Assembly (NCBI GenBank): GCA_005882135.1
Contig: VBDR01000036.1
Location: 21,519-85,518 of the forward strand
Direction of reading: 5' to 3'
Length of the DNA stretch: 64,000 bases
From: Chloroflexota bacterium
GTDB taxonomy: Bacteria > Chloroflexota > Dormibacteria > Dormibacterales > Dormibacteraceae
Part shown: positions 41,772 through 50,857 of the stretch, piece after piece
How positions within the stretch are numbered: position 1 is the first letter of the stretch
Layout of the letters: each line of letters opens with the position of its first letter
Program-made: the position numbers and the translations under genes
Notes under the pieces: model-generated
Database searches by the model: none
What the model saw: only the letters and a program-made list of their open reading frames with translations
What the model was told of the DNA's origin: nothing

Positions 41772-42194
41772 CTACATTCCGAGCTGGCGCATGAAGGCGG
41801 CCGCATCGAAATAGAGCCTGGCCTTTCGGATCAGCTCATGGTCGATTTCGAAGATGGCGACCATCGGCAGCTCAACATCTTTGTTCGTCGCCGGGAAGCC
41901 GAGTTGAGGGCCGACGTGCTTTCCCTTGAAAACGAACTCGAGCACGCCGATTCCGGCCTCTGAGTCCGCGACAACGCTTTTGACCTCTGCGCTGGCCGGC
42001 GAGAAAGCATCGTGATAGAAGACTTGAAATAGGGCCTTGATCTGCTCCTTACCTTGATGAAGCTGACCAAGTGGCAGCACGCTGTACTCGGCGTCGTCGG
42101 CAAAGTACTTCGCGACGTCGTGCCCCTTCCCGAACCCTTCCGTTATCTCACGCACGCGCGAGGTCGCCCTCGAGTCGGTTGAACTCTGCGCCAT
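41772..42194 (-). CDS. NTF2/SnoaL-like (ester-cyclase-like) protein
   Basis: GFGKGHDVAKYFADDAEYSVLPLGQLHQGKEQIKALFQVFYHDAFSPASAEVKSVV; SD GGGAGG before ATG at 42194. Confidence 0.75.
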   Translation of the reverse strand: MAQSSTDSRATSRVREITEGFGKGHDVAKYFADDAEYSVLPLGQLHQGKEQIKALFQVFYHDAFSPASAEVKSVVADSEAGIGVLEFVFKGKHVGPQLGFPATNKDVELPMVAIFEIDHELIRKARLYFDAAAFMRQLGM

Positions 42195-42349
42195 CGGTTG
42201 TCCTCCCGCCTTAGTTAGAGGCTGCAACGCGCCACCTGCGCCCAGGGTGACGGTAGCAGGCATCGGATTCGGGTGCCTGCATCCCGTGGTTCTTCAACGG
42301 CCAGGTCTGCGGCGGTTGAGGAGACCCTCAGCCGCGGGATAATCCGCCC

Positions 42350-43411
42350 ATGGCCAGCCAGACAGACCGGCCGGCGGTGTTTTCAGGCCTGCAGGAAGGC
42401 GCGCTCGTGCTGGCCGATATCTCCGGTTACTCGAAGTTCGTCGCGCAGACCGAGGTCGACCACAGCTGGTCGATCCTGCACGAGCTGCTGGACACGATGG
42501 TCCGCAGCGTCCAGGGACGGATGGACGTTTCGCAGGTCGAGGGCGACGCCATCCTGTTCATCAGCGGCCTCTCGACGCCAGATGTGATCGCGGCCCTGGA
42601 GCGAACTTTTATCGATTTTCATCGCCGGCTGCGCGATATGCAGACCGTGACGACATGCCCCTGCAACGCCTGCGCCAACATCGGCATCCTCAAGCTGAAG
42701 TTCATCGTCCATCACGGCAAGTTCTCGCGCCAGCGACTGGGAAATGTCGAGCAGCTGCATGGCACAGATGTGATCGTGGCCCACCGCTTGCTGAAGAACA
42801 CGGTCCCGTCAAAGGAATATCTGCTGGTCACCGACGCCGTGCTCGAGCGGCTGCCCGCCGATACGCGGCGTCGCTTCCATCCGCACACAGAGGAATTCGA
42901 CCTGGGTGCGATCTCCGGCGGCTATGAAGAGATCGCGTATGTCTGGCAAGAGGCGGAGGCCGTGGAGAGGAAACGAGTTCTGCCTGACGAGGCCCTTGTG
43001 AACTCAGAGATTACGGTCGATGCCCCGCCCGATCTGGCCTACAGGCGAATGCTCCAGCCGAAAGTGATGGAGCGCTATCTCTTCTCCGACTCCGTTGAAG
43101 CCCAACCCGGCGCGCGAGGCGAGGACCTGGGCAGCGAGTTTCACTGCCACCACGGGGGCAGCCTGGTCAACATGCGGGTCGTTTCCGCAGACCCCGGGCG
43201 TGAGCTCACGATCATCGCCGACCAGCCGACGGTCATGCACATCACGACTCGCTTTGTCGATTCCGGCGACGGCGGGACGCGTGTACTGCGATCGTTCCTC
43301 TGGGAAGAGCCGGCGGATCCCGACGTCGCGCAGTCGGTGCGCCAGATGATGGAGGGCATCGTGGTAGCTGGCGAGGGCGCCATCAAATCGGTCTTCGAGG
43401 ACGCTCGCTAG
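42350..43411 (+). CDS. DUF2652 (cyclase-like) domain fused to START/SRPBCC-like domain
   Basis: ALVLADISGYSKFVAQTEVDHSWSILHELLDTM...VEGDAILF, CPCNACANIGILKLKFIVHHGKF, then INSEITVDAPPDLAYRRMLQPKVMERYLF (START-like). Confidence 0.78.
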   Translation: MASQTDRPAVFSGLQEGALVLADISGYSKFVAQTEVDHSWSILHELLDTMVRSVQGRMDVSQVEGDAILFISGLSTPDVIAALERTFIDFHRRLRDMQTVTTCPCNACANIGILKLKFIVHHGKFSRQRLGNVEQLHGTDVIVAHRLLKNTVPSKEYLLVTDAVLERLPADTRRRFHPHTEEFDLGAISGGYEEIAYVWQEAEAVERKRVLPDEALVNSEITVDAPPDLAYRRMLQPKVMERYLFSDSVEAQPGARGEDLGSEFHCHHGGSLVNMRVVSADPGRELTIIADQPTVMHITTRFVDSGDGGTRVLRSFLWEEPADPDVAQSVRQMMEGIVVAGEGAIKSVFEDAR

Positions 43412-43450
43412 GCCACCCTTCCGAATTCGCATGCGGCGGATGGCCGCGCC

Positions 43451-44719
43451 TCAGGGCTCCGGCCGCATCCCCTGGTTGAGCTGCGGTCCAAAGATTCCAT
43501 CCTCGAGCTCGCGCATCCGCTCCTGTTCCGCGGCCAGGTCTTCTTCCTGCAGCTGGTGCCACGTCGGCCGGGCCGGCTGCTCCGAGCGCCGGCCGGCGCG
43601 CCGGCGCGCGTACCAGAAAAGGAAGGTTCCGAAAGCGAAGAACGGCATCAGGTAGATGGACCCGCCGGCGACCAGCTTCAACCAGTCAGGCGGTGGCTCG
43701 CAGGCCGCCGGGGTAAAGCTGACGAGTCCGGCCGCACTCACCGCGTAAACCAGACCATGCTCCTGGTCCCACGCCGCCGCGTGCGTCTTTGGTGACGCCG
43801 CAACCGTGCCCAGGAGCTGCCCATCTCCGTAGAAGACGGCCACGGCGCTGTCCGACTTGTCGTGGGGGGAGGCGACCAGAAACCGATCAGCACGTGCGTT
43901 GTAGCTCACGATGTCGCCGCCGGTCACGGCCCGCGTCACCTCGTGCGCGCCATTCCGAAGGTTGATCAGGGCGACGCTGCCGCTGCAGGTGATGAGCGCC
44001 AGCTGGCGGTTGGGGTTGATCGCGAGGCCCGCGGGATGACAGCCGGCCACCTTGAAGGTATTGGTCACCTTTCCGCTGGCCGGATTGATCTGCACCACCG
44101 AGTCGGTCTCGGTGCTCGCCGCGTACACCAGGCCGTCGGACGGGTTGAAGCGCGGCTGCTCGACGGGTACCTTCGCGGCCAATCGCTCTTTGACCTGATT
44201 GGTGGTGGTGTCGATACCCACGACCTCGCCGCTTTGTCCGGTGGCGACATACACCCGCTGCTTCTGGGCGCTGTAGTCGAGAAGGTCCGCGGCCAAGCTG
44301 TCGACGGTGACCCGGTCGATCATCTGCATGAACTTCGGAGAGCTCTCATCGGTGTCGATCACCGCCACAGAGCCGCCGATCAGGCCGGCATACAGGCGGT
44401 GGGTGTCCTCCGCAACGGCAAGGCCGTTGGGCGCACCCGCCACATCGATCGTGCGCACGAATCGAGGGGTTGTCGAGGAGATGTCCACGACGTCGATCCC
44501 GTGGGCGGCGCTGTCGCCGAGGTAAAGGCGGTGGGCGCGCTGGTCAGCCTCGACGCCGTCGAAGGAGCCCGCCGCGATCACCGGGATGGCCGCCTCGCGC
44601 ACGGTTGACTGGCAGCTCGTACAGGCGCCGAGCAGGATCATGCCGCCCGCGGCGGCGACGATGGGCGCCGCGGTGGAGGCGACGAGGGCCCCGAACGCAG
44701 CAGGCCACGTCGCCTTCAT
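43451..44719 (-). CDS. YncE-like beta-propeller protein with N-terminal signal and C-terminal TM anchor
   Basis: Repeated propeller motifs (GVEADQRAHRLYLGDSAAHGIDVVDI, GLAVAEDTHRLYAGLIGGSVAVID, etc.) and a C-terminal hydrophobic stretch IYLMPFFAFGTFLFWYARRR. Confidence 0.75.
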   Translation of the reverse strand: MKATWPAAFGALVASTAAPIVAAAGGMILLGACTSCQSTVREAAIPVIAAGSFDGVEADQRAHRLYLGDSAAHGIDVVDISSTTPRFVRTIDVAGAPNGLAVAEDTHRLYAGLIGGSVAVIDTDESSPKFMQMIDRVTVDSLAADLLDYSAQKQRVYVATGQSGEVVGIDTTTNQVKERLAAKVPVEQPRFNPSDGLVYAASTETDSVVQINPASGKVTNTFKVAGCHPAGLAINPNRQLALITCSGSVALINLRNGAHEVTRAVTGGDIVSYNARADRFLVASPHDKSDSAVAVFYGDGQLLGTVAASPKTHAAAWDQEHGLVYAVSAAGLVSFTPAACEPPPDWLKLVAGGSIYLMPFFAFGTFLFWYARRRAGRRSEQPARPTWHQLQEEDLAAEQERMRELEDGIFGPQLNQGMRPEP

Positions 44720-44776
44720 ACACCCGAAAACGTGCCGGACCCGGGAAGTACGAGAGCCCGGCCTCGGGCCCGCCGG

Positions 44777-44929
44777 CTACCTTCTGGAGGCGGTCCCTGC
44801 TGCCACGAGCTCGCGAAGCCGCTACCGGATGAACCGGCCTACGAACAGGGGTACGAACTGCGGCACGCGGGAGTCGGCAAGGCATTGAATCGACTCGTCG
44901 GCGGCGAGGTCGATGGACTCCTCGGGCAC
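44777..44929 (-). CDS. Short three-helix-bundle-dimerisation-like ORF or remnant
   Basis: Frame reads EYRGRVPEESIDLAADESIQCLADSRVPQFVPLFVGRFIRRRLRELVAAGTASRR*; homologous-looking sequence extends upstream of the only GTG. Confidence 0.45.
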
Positions 44930-44963
44930 CCTGCCCCGGTATTCAGCCTTGATCGTGCGGACC

Positions 44964-45185
44964 TCATGCGGCGGGTCGCAAGCACAGATCCTGCAATCTG
45001 TTGCCGATCCCGCGCAACCCGCCTCGCGCGAAAACGACCGGCATCAGGACCAGCGCGGCCACCCCTGTGCGCACGAACACGAGGGTCCCGGGTGAGATCT
45101 CGCCGACCGCGACGCGGATCAGAAGGTATGGGATGCCCCAGATCACGCTCATGGCGGCGAACAACAGAAGGCCGCGGCGAGTCAC
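44964..45185 (-). pseudogene. Truncated EamA/DMT transporter N-terminus
   Basis: MTRRGLLLFAAMSVIWGIPYLLIRVAVGEISPGTLVFVRTGVAALVLMPVVFARGG then premature end; only about 1.5 TM helices remain. Confidence 0.6.
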
Positions 45186-45306
45186 GTCGTGTCTAACCTA
45201 GCTGCTCCGCGAGGGCTTCCGTATTCAAGAGTTGTGGTCCACGACCCGACGTGATTAGACTGGCTGACAGACTGAAGCCGGCCGGGTGTGTGTGGGGGGA
45301 ACAAGG

Positions 45307-47070
45307 ATGACCAAGCTTTCGGCGATCCCTGTCGCGGCCGTTTTCGCGCTCATCGTGGCGACAACTACGTTGGGCGCAGAACCAAACCCCGGGCTGGTGA
45401 CAACCGGCAGTCCATCGTCACCTTTCTCACAGAACAAGCAGAACGAGCCGGCACTTGCCGTCGACGCCAACCACTCCAACATCCTGGTTGCAGGCGCCAA
45501 CGAAAACATCGACATGGAGGCCTGCAACGCGGGCAATGACACGACCTGTCCTTTCACCCCTGGCGTTGGTGTGTCCGGTGTGTACTTCTCGTTCGACTCC
45601 GGTAAGTCGTGGAGCCAGCCGACGTACACAGGCCTGACAGCCCGTGGCTGTCTGGGTGTGGTTGGCAACACAGATCCCGGGTGCACCCCGACAACCGGTC
45701 CGATCGGGACGCTGCCCTGGTATGCGGAGAACGGGCTCGTATCGGGCGGTGACCCCGCGCTCGCGTTCGGTCCGAAGCCCGGGGCAAACGGCGCATTCAG
45801 CTGGACGAATGGCTCGCGCCTGTACTACGCCAACCTGGCTGCAAACCTCGGCGCGACCCGATCAGAAGAGGTGTTCAAGGGCTTCGAGGCGCTCGCGGTC
45901 TCGCGCACCGACGATGTGGCGATGGCCTCGACCAGCACTGCCGCAGGCAAGGCAGCCTGGATGCCACCGGTGCTCGTAGCGCACCAATCTTCAACGACTT
46001 TCTCCGACAAGGAGCAGATCTGGGCCGACAACGCTTCGTCCAGCCCGTTCTTCGGCAACGTCTACACCTGCTGGGCGGACTTTATGGGCCAGGAGAAGAG
46101 CCCCAACGCGGCTCCGGCGCAGCTCAAAGTCGCGGTTTCAAGCGATGGTGGCCAAACCTGGAGCCAGCACCCGATCGGGGCGGCGGCCAACAACGGCCAG
46201 CGCAACCCGGTGGATGGCTGCACCATCCGAACCGACAGCACCGGCAACGCCTACGTTTTCGGCGTGGCGACCCTTTCCTCAGCCGGGCACGACGCCTTTG
46301 AGTTCGTCTCCATCTCGTCGAACGGCGGCGGGACATGGTCGGCGCCGCGCGCGGTAGCCGGGCCGGTCACCCAACCTGGCATTTTCGACCCAGTGCTCGG
46401 CCGGCCGACAATCGATGGAATCGCGGGGGCGCGGAGCGACCTGGCTCCCGCGCCGAGCGTGGATATCGCCAACGGCGCGCCGACGGGCGCCGATGCCACG
46501 AACCGGATCGTGATGACCTACGTCAGCGGCGCGATCACCAAGCCACATGTCTACTTCACGGAATCGACCGACAAGGCCAAGACGTGGTCAACGCCAAGGG
46601 CGATCGAAGGCTCGACCGACCGCGGCTACTACACCGCTCCATCGATCTCGCCTGACGGAACGAGCGTCTACGTCGTGTACGACGCGTTCACAACGCCGTA
46701 TCAGACCACCACGGCAACCACACGGTCGCTGTTAGGAGTCTTCCTCAGGGCAAGCTCCTCGACCAATTCAGGTACCCCAACAGGCGCGTTCAGCGAGATC
46801 AAACGGGGGGCTGCAGGCGATCCGCGAGGATCGAGCCAGAACAACCTGGTGGGTGAGTTTCTCGGTGACTACGTCTACTCCGTGGCGACTCGCACATACG
46901 GAGCCGCCGTCTATAACGACACACGCAACGCAGCTGACTGCCCGGCCATGGACGCCTGGCGGTTGTCTCTACGTCCTCCCGTGAGCACCGTGACGCGGCC
47001 GGCGCCGCAGCAGGATTGCGAGCCGACTTTCGGCAACTCCGACATCTTCAGCTTCACGACAGCGCCCTAG
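45307..47070 (+). CDS. Secreted BNR/sialidase-like repeat protein
   Basis: Signal peptide and four S-x-D/N-x-G-x-T/S-W Asp-box motifs: SFDSGKSW, SSDGGQTW, SSNGGGTW, STDKAKTW. Confidence 0.8.
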   Translation: MTKLSAIPVAAVFALIVATTTLGAEPNPGLVTTGSPSSPFSQNKQNEPALAVDANHSNILVAGANENIDMEACNAGNDTTCPFTPGVGVSGVYFSFDSGKSWSQPTYTGLTARGCLGVVGNTDPGCTPTTGPIGTLPWYAENGLVSGGDPALAFGPKPGANGAFSWTNGSRLYYANLAANLGATRSEEVFKGFEALAVSRTDDVAMASTSTAAGKAAWMPPVLVAHQSSTTFSDKEQIWADNASSSPFFGNVYTCWADFMGQEKSPNAAPAQLKVAVSSDGGQTWSQHPIGAAANNGQRNPVDGCTIRTDSTGNAYVFGVATLSSAGHDAFEFVSISSNGGGTWSAPRAVAGPVTQPGIFDPVLGRPTIDGIAGARSDLAPAPSVDIANGAPTGADATNRIVMTYVSGAITKPHVYFTESTDKAKTWSTPRAIEGSTDRGYYTAPSISPDGTSVYVVYDAFTTPYQTTTATTRSLLGVFLRASSSTNSGTPTGAFSEIKRGAAGDPRGSSQNNLVGEFLGDYVYSVATRTYGAAVYNDTRNAADCPAMDAWRLSLRPPVSTVTRPAPQQDCEPTFGNSDIFSFTTAP

Positions 47071-47087
47071 CTGTTAGACACCACAAC

Positions 47088-47110
47088 GGGGGGCGCGCCG
47101 AGCGCCCCCC
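47088..47110 (+). terminator. Strong GC hairpin after BNR protein gene (intrinsic-terminator-like)
   Basis: GGGGGGCGC-GCCGA-GCGCCCCCC perfect 9-bp stem 18 nt after the stop; T-tract weak (GCTTCTCT). Confidence 0.6.
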
Positions 47111-47153
47111 GCTTCTCTGGGTACTGGCGCGGCATGAATCCGTTCTCTAGGTG

Positions 47154-47324
47154 ATGTTCATGCGGTTCAGGCTGACGCGCCTGATGATGTGGATGGGTCT
47201 TGCCGCCGCTGCCACCTACTTCCTGGATCCTGACCGGGGCGAGCAGCGCCGGAAGGACCTACGGAAGCGGGTCGACAAGATGCGCAAGGCCGGAGAGAAG
47301 GCCAAGCTCGAAGCCGGCCTGTAG
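47154..47324 (+). CDS. Small membrane-anchored protein, YtxH-like (56 aa)
   Basis: MFMRFRLTRLMMWMGLAAAATYFLDPDRGEQRRKDLRKRVDKMRKAGEKAKLEAGL*; FLDPDRGxxRR motif after a TM. Below the track cutoff. Confidence 0.65.
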   Translation: MFMRFRLTRLMMWMGLAAAATYFLDPDRGEQRRKDLRKRVDKMRKAGEKAKLEAGL

Positions 47325-47393
47325 CTCGTCTCCGTCATCTGGGAGTGACGCCGGCGGCCGAGGGGCCGCACCTACCGACGTGCTGGTCAGGCG

Positions 47394-48713
47394 TTAGGCG
47401 ATCGCCGGAGCCGGGCCGGGCCGCCTCTCTACCGTGCGAGCCTCCTGGGCCAGGACCGTCATCGCGGCCTCGACCACGTGTGGATTCCACTGCGTACCGG
47501 CGCCCCGCCGAAGCTCGTCGAGGGCCAAGGCCCACGATCGGGCGCCGCGGTAGGCGCGGGCGCTCGTCATTGCGTCGAGCGAGTCAGCGACAGGGATCAC
47601 CTGGGCGATCAAGAGCAGGTGCCGGCCGACAGTCCCGTTGGGATAGCCCCGACCGTCGTAACGCTCGTGATGGGTCAGCACCAGCTCCAGCACCTTCGCG
47701 TAGCCAGAGAACTGCTTCAGGATGTCGAACCCGAGCCGAGGATGGGTTTCCATCACACGACGCTCGGCATCCGACAGCTTGTCGGGCTTGAGCAGGATCG
47801 AGTCGGGGATGCGGATCTTGCCGATGTCATGGACCTTGGCCGCAAGCGCGACCAGCTCGATTTCCGCGGCGGTGAAGCCCAGCTTGCGGGCGATCGCGTT
47901 TGAGTAGATTGCGACCCGCTGCGAATGCTGGAACGTGTACGGATCGCGGCGGTCGACCTCGTCCGCCATCCTCTCCATCGCCCTCATGCCGTCGTGCCCG
48001 AGCTCGATTCGCTGCTTGAGGGAGTGGTAGACGAGGACCCCAGGGATGATCGATAGCACCGGCACCCAGGGCCAGCGAACCGCCCCGAACGCGGCCAGGG
48101 CCCCCACCACATAGAGGCTTGCGAATTGCACATATACGAGTTTTTGCCCGTTCAAGACCAGGGCCACCGGATTGCGCGAGGTCGCAAGCGCGGCCGCCAC
48201 CGCAACGAGGAAGACGTTGGTGGCGTACATGACGATCGCGGCGGCGATGAGCACCAACGCGTCCGGCGGCCCGGCCAGCCCGTCGCGCGCTGAGACCCCT
48301 CCAGCGGACAGCAGAAGGCCGGCGCCGAGGGCGGCCAGATAAGCCTGGCCGCCATTGAAGATGATGTTGATCGCGACTGCGCGCAGCGGTGGGCGTTCAT
48401 GGGTAGACCGCACCTTCCTGTAGGCGGCCAGGCAGAGATCGGAGGCCTGCAGGACGCCGACCAGCGCCGCCGCCTGCCAGGCGGGAAGGACCAGGACGGC
48501 CGCGAAGAACACGGCCGTGGCGACGCTCACCTTCTCGTTCAGGCTGATGTGGAGCGGGAACTCGAGGGCCAGGATCCCGGTCACCACGATCGAGGCGATC
48601 AGCCACCAGTCGGCGCGCTCGCCCGCCAGCCGGCCGAACGCGGCCAGGAAGGTGGCGAGGGCCCCCACGCCTACGCCCAGCCGGTAGAGCTCAGATCGCC
48701 GTCGCGGCGACAT
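47394..48713 (-). CDS. Multi-pass membrane HD-GYP domain phosphodiesterase
   Basis: DPYTFQHSQRVAIYSNAIARKLG; AAKVHDIGKIRIPDSIL; THHERYDGRGYPNG; N-terminal TM sensor region. Confidence 0.92.
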   Translation of the reverse strand: MSPRRRSELYRLGVGVGALATFLAAFGRLAGERADWWLIASIVVTGILALEFPLHISLNEKVSVATAVFFAAVLVLPAWQAAALVGVLQASDLCLAAYRKVRSTHERPPLRAVAINIIFNGGQAYLAALGAGLLLSAGGVSARDGLAGPPDALVLIAAAIVMYATNVFLVAVAAALATSRNPVALVLNGQKLVYVQFASLYVVGALAAFGAVRWPWVPVLSIIPGVLVYHSLKQRIELGHDGMRAMERMADEVDRRDPYTFQHSQRVAIYSNAIARKLGFTAAEIELVALAAKVHDIGKIRIPDSILLKPDKLSDAERRVMETHPRLGFDILKQFSGYAKVLELVLTHHERYDGRGYPNGTVGRHLLLIAQVIPVADSLDAMTSARAYRGARSWALALDELRRGAGTQWNPHVVEAAMTVLAQEARTVERRPGPAPAIA

Positions 48714-48716
48714 GGG

Positions 48717-49118
48717 TCAGGCCTGGCTTAAGGTGAAGTACAGGTGGACCGGCGTGCCGCTGGTCCCGTACTTAAGCGCGTAAACGGTGCCTGTTCCGAG
48801 CAAACCGCTCGTCACCATGTCCTTCACCGTGTACCGGAAGAGCAGCCCGGTGGGCACGGTGATCTTCATGTCGACGGCCGTGTGAGGCTTGCCGGACGCG
48901 TCATAGACGCGCGAGACGGTGTAGCTCTCGAGCGGCAGGCCCAGGTCCAGCGGGCTCGCCGTCCACACGCTGTCGTAGACGGGCACGATGTTGCCGGCCG
49001 GGGTCACGATGAGGACGATCGGGTCCCAGTCGCAGAACGTCGCCCAGGCGCCCGCAGAAGTTGGCGAAGCCACCAGAAGTCCGGCCGCCAAGGCGGCAGC
49101 CACCAGCACCCTTTTCAC
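48717..49118 (-). CDS. Secreted hypothetical protein
   Basis: Signal peptide KRVLVAAALAAGLLVASPTSAGA; SD GGAGGG upstream of the GTG start. Confidence 0.65.
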   Translation of the reverse strand: MKRVLVAAALAAGLLVASPTSAGAWATFCDWDPIVLIVTPAGNIVPVYDSVWTASPLDLGLPLESYTVSRVYDASGKPHTAVDMKITVPTGLLFRYTVKDMVTSGLLGTGTVYALKYGTSGTPVHLYFTLSQA

Positions 49119-49207
49119 CCCAAATCCCTCCAGAAACTGAAAAACCGTGGAAGGAGAACGCTAGTGGCGTTCGGAGGGATTTGCTGTAAAAAACATGTAA
49201 GTCGGCC

Positions 49208-50857
49208 TCAGACGCCGATGTCCTTGCGGGCGAAACGGAGGGTGCCGAGGGCGAGGGCCGCCGCGCCGACGGCCACCATCACCGCCACGTTGGCGAGCTG
49301 AAGCCCGTGGAGCAGCGGCGTGCCGTAGTAGTAGAAGGCGGAGAGCTTGAGCGTCGCCTCGGGAAGTTTCAGCTCCGGCCCGACAAAGGTGATGAAGAAC
49401 CAGGCCGCCAGCAGGAAGCTGATCAGACCCGTGTCGGCCGCGCTGCGCAGCCAGCCCGCGGCCAGGTAGCCGATCGCGGCTACGAAAAGCGCCATCGGGA
49501 CCAGGCCCAGGGTCGCCTCGGCGAGGTTGGTGGAGTCGAGCTTGATACCCGTCGCCGATGACGCCAACGCGGCGCCCGCCAGCGTCGCCACCGCAACCAC
49601 GACCGTGGAGGTGGCCAGCGCCGCAAACCGACCGAAAAGTACGACCGGCCGTGACTGGGGGGTCGACAGCACGATCTCGAGCCGGCCGTCGTCCTCGTCC
49701 GCGGTCCAGCGGTTGACCTGTGTCACGGCGAAGGCCATGAGGAGCAAGGGGAGCAGCGAGAACATAGCGGCGAGGAAGGCGGCGTTGAACTCCGCGTTGG
49801 CGCCACCAAGGTTCTTGATGAGGTCGGTCAGGAACGGGGAGTCGGTGTAGAGCGTCTTGAGCTTGCCTTCCACCTGCTGGACGACGATGACCATCCAGGC
49901 GGCGCCCCCGGCGATGCCGAGCGTCCACCAGAGTGTCGGCACGGCGATCATGCCCAGGCTTCGGGCGTAAACCGATCGGAGCGACCACTCCCGCTCCGGC
50001 AGCGAGCGGCTCGGGCCGGCGACACGGTCGGACAGGCGCAGCCACCGGGGCAGAGGCACGGTGTCGCCGACGTCGCGGCGGGCAAATAGCCAGACCGCCG
50101 CCGCGCTCAGGGCCACCGCAAGAGCGAGTAGCACGAGCATGCCGCCCAGGCTGGCGCCGTAGGTCGGGACAAGGGGCTTGCTGAGGTTGTAGTAGTAGAT
50201 CGGCGAAAGGCGCGAAATCCAATCGGTGTTCGGGATCACGCGGTGGACCATATCGAGGACGATGAAGATGAGCAGCAGCCCTGCGGTGGTGCCGGCGGCG
50301 GGACCACGCTCGTGGGTGAACTGTGAGATCAACAGTGCAACGCCGCCGATGACCGCGCAGAAAAGGGCGAGGTCGAGCCCAAAAAGGAGGGCGTCGCCCA
50401 AACCGAAGCTTGCCTTGAACGCGGTCCTGCCTAGGAACGCAAGGACACCGATGATGACTGCCATCGCGAACAGCGCCGTCCACATCGCCGCCAGCTTTTC
50501 GAGCGCGACACGGACGCGGCCGCGCGGCACCGACAGCAGCATGTCGAGCGACGATCGATCTTCCTCACCGCGCAGCATCCGACTGGCCGCCAGGAGCGGC
50601 CAGATGCCTATGAGGAAGATGAAGATGCCGATCTTGAAAGTCGCGTAGCCGCCGACGGTGTCGGCCGCAATCGCGTCCGCATTCCATACAAAGGTCTGGG
50701 CAAGGCTCACCAGGGCAGCCCGCGCCTCTGGAGTCCTCACGAGCTCGCTGACGCTTGCCATCGGAGAAACGATGACCAGGCCCATGCCGATGCCCCACCC
50801 GAGGATGGGGACGCGGTAGTCGCGAAGCGTCTTGAGGTAGATGCTCCTAAGCCACAC
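49208..50857 (-). CDS. ABC-2 type exporter permease
   Basis: About 12 TM segments; SRMLRGEEDRSSLDMLLSVPRGRV. GTG start preceded by GGAGG. Confidence 0.88.
   Translation of the reverse strand: MWLRSIYLKTLRDYRVPILGWGIGMGLVIVSPMASVSELVRTPEARAALVSLAQTFVWNADAIAADTVGGYATFKIGIFIFLIGIWPLLAASRMLRGEEDRSSLDMLLSVPRGRVRVALEKLAAMWTALFAMAVIIGVLAFLGRTAFKASFGLGDALLFGLDLALFCAVIGGVALLISQFTHERGPAAGTTAGLLLIFIVLDMVHRVIPNTDWISRLSPIYYYNLSKPLVPTYGASLGGMLVLLALAVALSAAAVWLFARRDVGDTVPLPRWLRLSDRVAGPSRSLPEREWSLRSVYARSLGMIAVPTLWWTLGIAGGAAWMVIVVQQVEGKLKTLYTDSPFLTDLIKNLGGANAEFNAAFLAAMFSLLPLLLMAFAVTQVNRWTADEDDGRLEIVLSTPQSRPVVLFGRFAALATSTVVVAVATLAGAALASSATGIKLDSTNLAEATLGLVPMALFVAAIGYLAAGWLRSAADTGLISFLLAAWFFITFVGPELKLPEATLKLSAFYYYGTPLLHGLQLANVAVMVAVGAAALALGTLRFARKDIGV

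Noticed and set aside
49161-50483. 440-aa minus ORF
   Set aside because: Same strand but another frame of the ABC-2 permease; Arg/Pro/Gly-rich, no domain.
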